Assembly: GCF_004331465.1 (NCBI RefSeq)
Contig: NZ_SJKB01000001.1
Location: forward strand, 434,001 to 498,000
Origin: Kribbella pittospori
GTDB taxonomy: Bacteria; Actinomycetota; Actinomycetes; Propionibacteriales; Kribbellaceae
Length of the DNA: 64,000 bases
Direction of reading: 5' to 3'
This document shows, one piece after another, positions 61,072 through 64,000 of this stretch; positions within the stretch are counted from its first letter, which is position 1; the number at the start of each line of letters is the position of its first letter. The notes under the pieces were generated by a model. The model was given only the letters and a program-made list of their open reading frames with translations. It searched no databases and was not told the origin of the DNA. The position numbers and the translations under genes were made by a program.

Positions 61072-62508
61072 GTGCCACTTCAGAGGGTTCACTTTGCCGA
61101 GGACGTGCCCGAGGTGTTCCGGGCGTCGCTGCAGGACATCCGGCGTGAGCTCGAGGTGCCGGCGGAGTTCCCGGCCGAGGTGGTCGCGGCGGCCCTGCAC
61201 GCGGCGAAGAACCCGCGGCTGCCCGAGCTCGACCGGACCGACCTGGAGTTCGTCACGATCGATCCGCCGGACTCGATGGACCTCGACCAGGCCCTGCACA
61301 TCGAGCGCACCGGCGACGGCTACACGGTCCACTACGCGATCGCCGACGTCGCCGCCTTCGTCCAGCCCGGCGACCCGATCGACCTCGAAGCCCGTCGCCG
61401 CGGCGAGACCCTCTACGCCCCGGACAAGCGGACCCCGCTGCACCCGCCCGAGCTTTCCGAAGGTGCCGCGTCGCTACTGCCGGACGGAGTGCGTCCCGCG
61501 CTGCTCTGGACGATCACGGTCGACGCAACGGGCGAGGGGACCGGTGTCACCTGCGAGCGTGCGCTGGTGAAGTCCCGCGCCAAGCTGAACTACGCCGGCG
61601 TGCAGAAGGACCTCGACGCCGGCAACGCGTCGGAGTCTCTGCAACTGCTGCGCGAGGTCGGCAAACTGCGCGAGCAGCGTGAGCTCGAGCGCGGCGGCGT
61701 CAACCTGCCCATCCCGGACCAGGAGGTCGTCACCTCCAACCACGGGTGGGGTCTGGAGTTCCGCGCGCCGCTGCCGGTCGAGGGCTGGAACGCGCAGATC
61801 TCGCTGCTCACCGGCATGGCCGCTGCCGAGCTGATGATGAAGGGCAAGATCGGCATCCTGCGGACGCTGCCCGAATCGCACGACAGCCTGCGGGACAAGC
61901 TGGAGCACACCGCCAAGGCACTCGGGATCACCTGGCCGGACGGTACGTCGTACGCGCAGTTCATTCATGGGCTGGACCCGAAGGTGCCGGCGCACGCGGC
62001 GATGCTGGCTGCCTGCACTGTGCTGTTCCGAGGCGCCGGGTACTCCGCCTTTGCGGGGAGCGTGCCGGAGCGGCCGGAGCATGCCGCGATGAAGGCGGAG
62101 TACGCGCACGTCACCGCACCTCTGCGCCGGCTGGTGGATCGCTGGACCGGCGAGATCTGTGTGGCGCTGTCCGCGGGCACCGAGGTGCCGGCCTGGGTGC
62201 GCGAATCGATGGACGAGATCCCGAAGACGATGGACGAGGCGGACCGCCGGGCGAACGCGTACGAACGGTCGATCGTCAGCATGGTCGAGGCCGGTCTGGT
62301 GGCCGACCGGATCGGGACGGAGTTCGACGGCGTGATCACCGACGTGGACGAGCGCGACACCACCCGCGGCGTCGTCGCCCTCTCCACGGTCGCGATCGAG
62401 GGCCGCGTCACCGGTACGGCGCCATTGCCACTCGGTCAGGCGATCCGTGTGAAGCTGGTCGAGGCCGATATCTCCAAGCGCACAGTCGGCTTTGAGCTAG
62501 CTCCGTAG
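61072..62508 (+). CDS. RNB-domain 3'-5' exoribonuclease (RNase II/R type)
   Basis: 478 residues from GTG 61072. The catalytic Asp cluster is in DPPDSMDLDQALH. The RNB core continues through YAIADVAAFV and HVTAPLRRLVDRW, the region that contacts the RNA end. The N-terminal cold-shock domains of RNase R are missing and a short S1-like beta region may close the protein. This short RNB form is usual in actinobacteria. Its 3' end overlaps the convergent TetR gene by 12 bp. Confidence 0.85.
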   Translation: MPLQRVHFAEDVPEVFRASLQDIRRELEVPAEFPAEVVAAALHAAKNPRLPELDRTDLEFVTIDPPDSMDLDQALHIERTGDGYTVHYAIADVAAFVQPGDPIDLEARRRGETLYAPDKRTPLHPPELSEGAASLLPDGVRPALLWTITVDATGEGTGVTCERALVKSRAKLNYAGVQKDLDAGNASESLQLLREVGKLREQRELERGGVNLPIPDQEVVTSNHGWGLEFRAPLPVEGWNAQISLLTGMAAAELMMKGKIGILRTLPESHDSLRDKLEHTAKALGITWPDGTSYAQFIHGLDPKVPAHAAMLAACTVLFRGAGYSAFAGSVPERPEHAAMKAEYAHVTAPLRRLVDRWTGEICVALSAGTEVPAWVRESMDEIPKTMDEADRRANAYERSIVSMVEAGLVADRIGTEFDGVITDVDERDTTRGVVALSTVAIEGRVTGTAPLPLGQAIRVKLVEADISKRTVGFELAP

Positions 62509-63063
62509 GTAGTCCTCCACGGCCGCGGTCGTTCGGTCCAGATCCTCGGTCGCGAGCAGGTCGATCAGCGCGCCGCGCAGCATCGCCAGTACGCCGGTGC
62601 GCCGTGCCTCAGCCGCCCGGCTACCGGGATCGGGCTGACTCGCCTTGAGCAGCTCGAGCCAGTCGTCGACGGTCGAACGGCCGTAGTCCGCCCACGGGCC
62701 GTCCGGCGCGACCAGCGAACGCCCGTACGCCTCCACCCAGAACTTCATCAGCGGCCGACGCTCGGGCTCGGCCAGCCACGTCCACAGCTCGCGCGCGACC
62801 ACGGTCAGGCCGGGCGGTTCGTCGTACCTTGCCTCGATCTGGCGGAGTAGTTCGAGTTCGTCGACGCGGGCCCGGGCGAGCAGGGCGCGGATCAGGCCGT
62901 CCTTGCTGCCGAACAGGAACAGCAGCACCCGCGGGCTCGATTCGATCGCGGCGGCCAGCGGGCGGAGGGACAGATCGGCCAGCCCGTGACTGAGCGAGTA
63001 GGTGTAGGCGCGCTCGAGCAGTTCCTGCTGACGCGCGGAGGGGGCTGGCTTCGTCGACGGCAC
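62497..63063 (-). CDS. TetR-family transcriptional regulator
   Basis: 188 residues from GTG 63063. The N-terminal helix-turn-helix reads LSLRPLAAAIESSPRVLLFLFGSKDGLIRALL, typical of TetR/AcrR in shape (given in part). The ligand domain is all-helical. A 24-bp imperfect inverted repeat lies just upstream, in the gap to the divergent GNAT gene, so autoregulation together with that gene is likely. The ligand is unknown. Confidence 0.8.
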   Translation of the reverse strand: MPSTKPAPSARQQELLERAYTYSLSHGLADLSLRPLAAAIESSPRVLLFLFGSKDGLIRALLARARVDELELLRQIEARYDEPPGLTVVARELWTWLAEPERRPLMKFWVEAYGRSLVAPDGPWADYGRSTVDDWLELLKASQPDPGSRAAEARRTGVLAMLRGALIDLLATEDLDRTTAAVEDYLRS

Positions 63064-63077
63064 GGAGCTAGTATCAC

Positions 63078-63101
63078 CTACTGAAACAGTCGTGTCAGTA
63101 G
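63078..63101. promoter_or_regulatory. Putative TetR operator
   Basis: CTACTGA and TCAGTAG form 7-bp arms 10 bp apart; two further positions match, giving 9 of 12 per half-site. It lies between the divergent TetR and GNAT starts. Confidence 0.6.
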
Positions 63102-63115
63102 ATTGGGTGGACTGG

Positions 63116-63598
63116 ATGAAGGCGATCAGGAAGCTGGGGAAGCCGGGAGACCTCGGGTGGGTGGTGCAGGCGCACGCGGAGATCTACGCGGCGGAGTACG
63201 GCTGGGGCCTGGAGTACGAGGCGCTGATCACGCGGATCGTGGCGGCGTACGCGAGTGAGCACGACGACGAGCGCGAGGCCGCGTGGATCGCCGAGGTGGA
63301 CGGGGAACGGGCCGGCAGCATCTTCTGTGTCCGTGGACCGGATGAGGCCACCGCCCAACTTCGTCTGCTCCTGGTCGATCCGGCAGCGCGGGGTCTCGGT
63401 CTCGGTGCCGAACTGGTCGACACGTGCCTCGCGTTCGCGCGCGCGGCGGGCTATAAGCGGATGGTGTTGTGGACCAACGATCCGTTGGTGGCGGCGCGGC
63501 ACATCTACCTGGCGCGCGGCTTCCGCCTCACCGGCACCGAGCCGCATAACTCCTGGGGGCTGGAGCTCGTTGGCCAGACCTACGAGATCGACCTTTAG
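63116..63598 (+). CDS. GNAT-family acetyltransferase
   Basis: 160 residues from ATG 63116; GTG 63092 lies inside the putative operator and is less likely. The acetyl-CoA site is LLVDPAARGLGLGAELVDTCL and the C-terminal half has the usual ARHIYLARGFRLTG. It resembles MarR-associated GNATs, but here it faces a TetR regulator. Probable small-molecule acetylation, perhaps resistance. It overlaps the convergent hydrolase stop by a few bases. Confidence 0.78.
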   Translation: MKAIRKLGKPGDLGWVVQAHAEIYAAEYGWGLEYEALITRIVAAYASEHDDEREAAWIAEVDGERAGSIFCVRGPDEATAQLRLLLVDPAARGLGLGAELVDTCLAFARAAGYKRMVLWTNDPLVAARHIYLARGFRLTGTEPHNSWGLELVGQTYEIDL

Positions 63599-64000
63599 TC
63601 CGCGCAGGTTGGTGCACCGGGCGCCGCGGTTCGGTAGAGGGCGTGCGAGAGGAACGTCGTGACGTAGCCGTTCGTCACGGTCAGCGCGTGGCGCGGGCCG
63701 ACGCTGCCCAGCGGCAGGAACTTCCGCAGCGGCAGCGCAAGGTAGTAGGCGCCGTAGTCGGTGAAGTTGAAGTGCCGAGTCCCCGGGATCGTCGCGCACC
63801 ACGCCGTACCTGTGCTTGCCTTGAGCAACGACAGGGCGCGGTCCCGGCCGTCGTCGTTCTTGGCGTCCGGGCCGCAGACACTGGTGATGCATGAGTCGTC
63901 CGCGCCGAGCAGCATGATCGGCGCGTGCACGCCCTTCGTCACGACCTCGCCGAACTGGAGTCCGTCCAGGTCGACCGCTGCGCCACATCGCTGATCGGTC
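63595..64000 (-). CDS. Alpha/beta hydrolase, PAF acetylhydrolase-like, truncated by window edge
   Basis: The frame is open from the stop at 63595 to the right edge, giving about 134 C-terminal residues. The strand MLLGADDSC and the later TRHFNFTDYG, with the probable catalytic His, resemble the C-terminal half of platelet-activating-factor acetylhydrolase/lipase-like enzymes. The nucleophile would lie outside the window. GTG 63942 is a possible internal start but would remove the upstream DLDGLQFGEV segment that fits the fold, so truncation is preferred. Confidence 0.6.
   Translation of the reverse strand, partial: TDQRCGAAVDLDGLQFGEVVTKGVHAPIMLLGADDSCITSVCGPDAKNDDGRDRALSLLKASTGTAWCATIPGTRHFNFTDYGAYYLALPLRKFLPLGSVGPRHALTVTNGYVTTFLSHALYRTAAPGAPTCAD

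Overview
The window is high-GC DNA with dense, often overlapping genes and frequent GTG starts. It looks like an Actinomycetota chromosome, most plausibly a Kribbella-like member of the Propionibacteriales. The main clues are a FasR-fabD-fabH-acpP-fabF-accD type II fatty acid synthase cluster with a DUF3145 gene beside it, a homodimeric aceE facing a DUF3052 gene and an AhpE-type peroxiredoxin, and an RNase HI/phosphatase fusion. The genus is inference.

Layout. (1) 1-10399, plus strand: a compact type IV secretion (conjugation)-like operon with a TcpC-like protein, two small membrane proteins (VirB2- and PrgI/VirB3-like), a VirB4-type ATPase, a VirB6/TrbL-like membrane protein, a bitopic protein, a two-domain peptidoglycan hydrolase and an M48 peptidase. 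No relaxase, coupling protein or integrase is in view. (2) 10508-17250: mixed metabolism, with an AlkZ-like winged-helix protein, secreted gluzincin protease, SDR, secreted CocE/PepX-like hydrolase, aldo/keto reductase and small membrane protein. (3) 17261-21324: a kinase-like membrane protein facing a MoxR-DUF58-VWA operon. (4) 21484-28856: DUF3145, then the convergent FAS II cluster led by the PucR-type regulator FasR. A 19-bp palindrome lies over the -35 region of a fabD promoter, and a strong hairpin follows acpP. (5) 28897-35243: PHP protein, pirin, membrane protein, and a PQ-loop/flavin monooxygenase/LuxR operon with a GNAT gene. (6) 35311-39353: aceE, DUF3052, peroxiredoxin, tRNA-Val(TAC).

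(7) 39453-51268 holds the most unusual content. A small secreted collagen-like protein is followed by one 10.5-kb gene encoding a 3502-residue PKS/NRPS-like protein. Its order is acyl-ligase, a Glu/Ala/Pro linker of about 900 residues, ketosynthase, acyltransferase, ACP, a second acidic linker, the C-terminal half of a condensation domain, and an adenylation domain. The ketosynthase has Trp in place of the catalytic Cys and Asn in place of one catalytic His. The condensation half lacks the HHxxxDG half. The last adenylation domain has Arg for the A10 Lys and no carrier after it. No thioesterase, ketoreductase, tailoring or transport gene accompanies it.

(8) 51281-64000: membrane protein, ROK sugar kinase, NagZ-type glucosaminidase, ROK regulator and alpha-glucosidase (a sugar/cell-wall recycling group with AT-rich palindromes in the divergent promoters), Nif3, zinc-ribbon coiled-coil protein with an apparent CTG start, RNase H/phosphatase, RNB ribonuclease, TetR/GNAT divergent pair, and an alpha/beta hydrolase cut by the right edge.

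All calls come from reading the sequence and from recalled family features. No database search or structure prediction was run.
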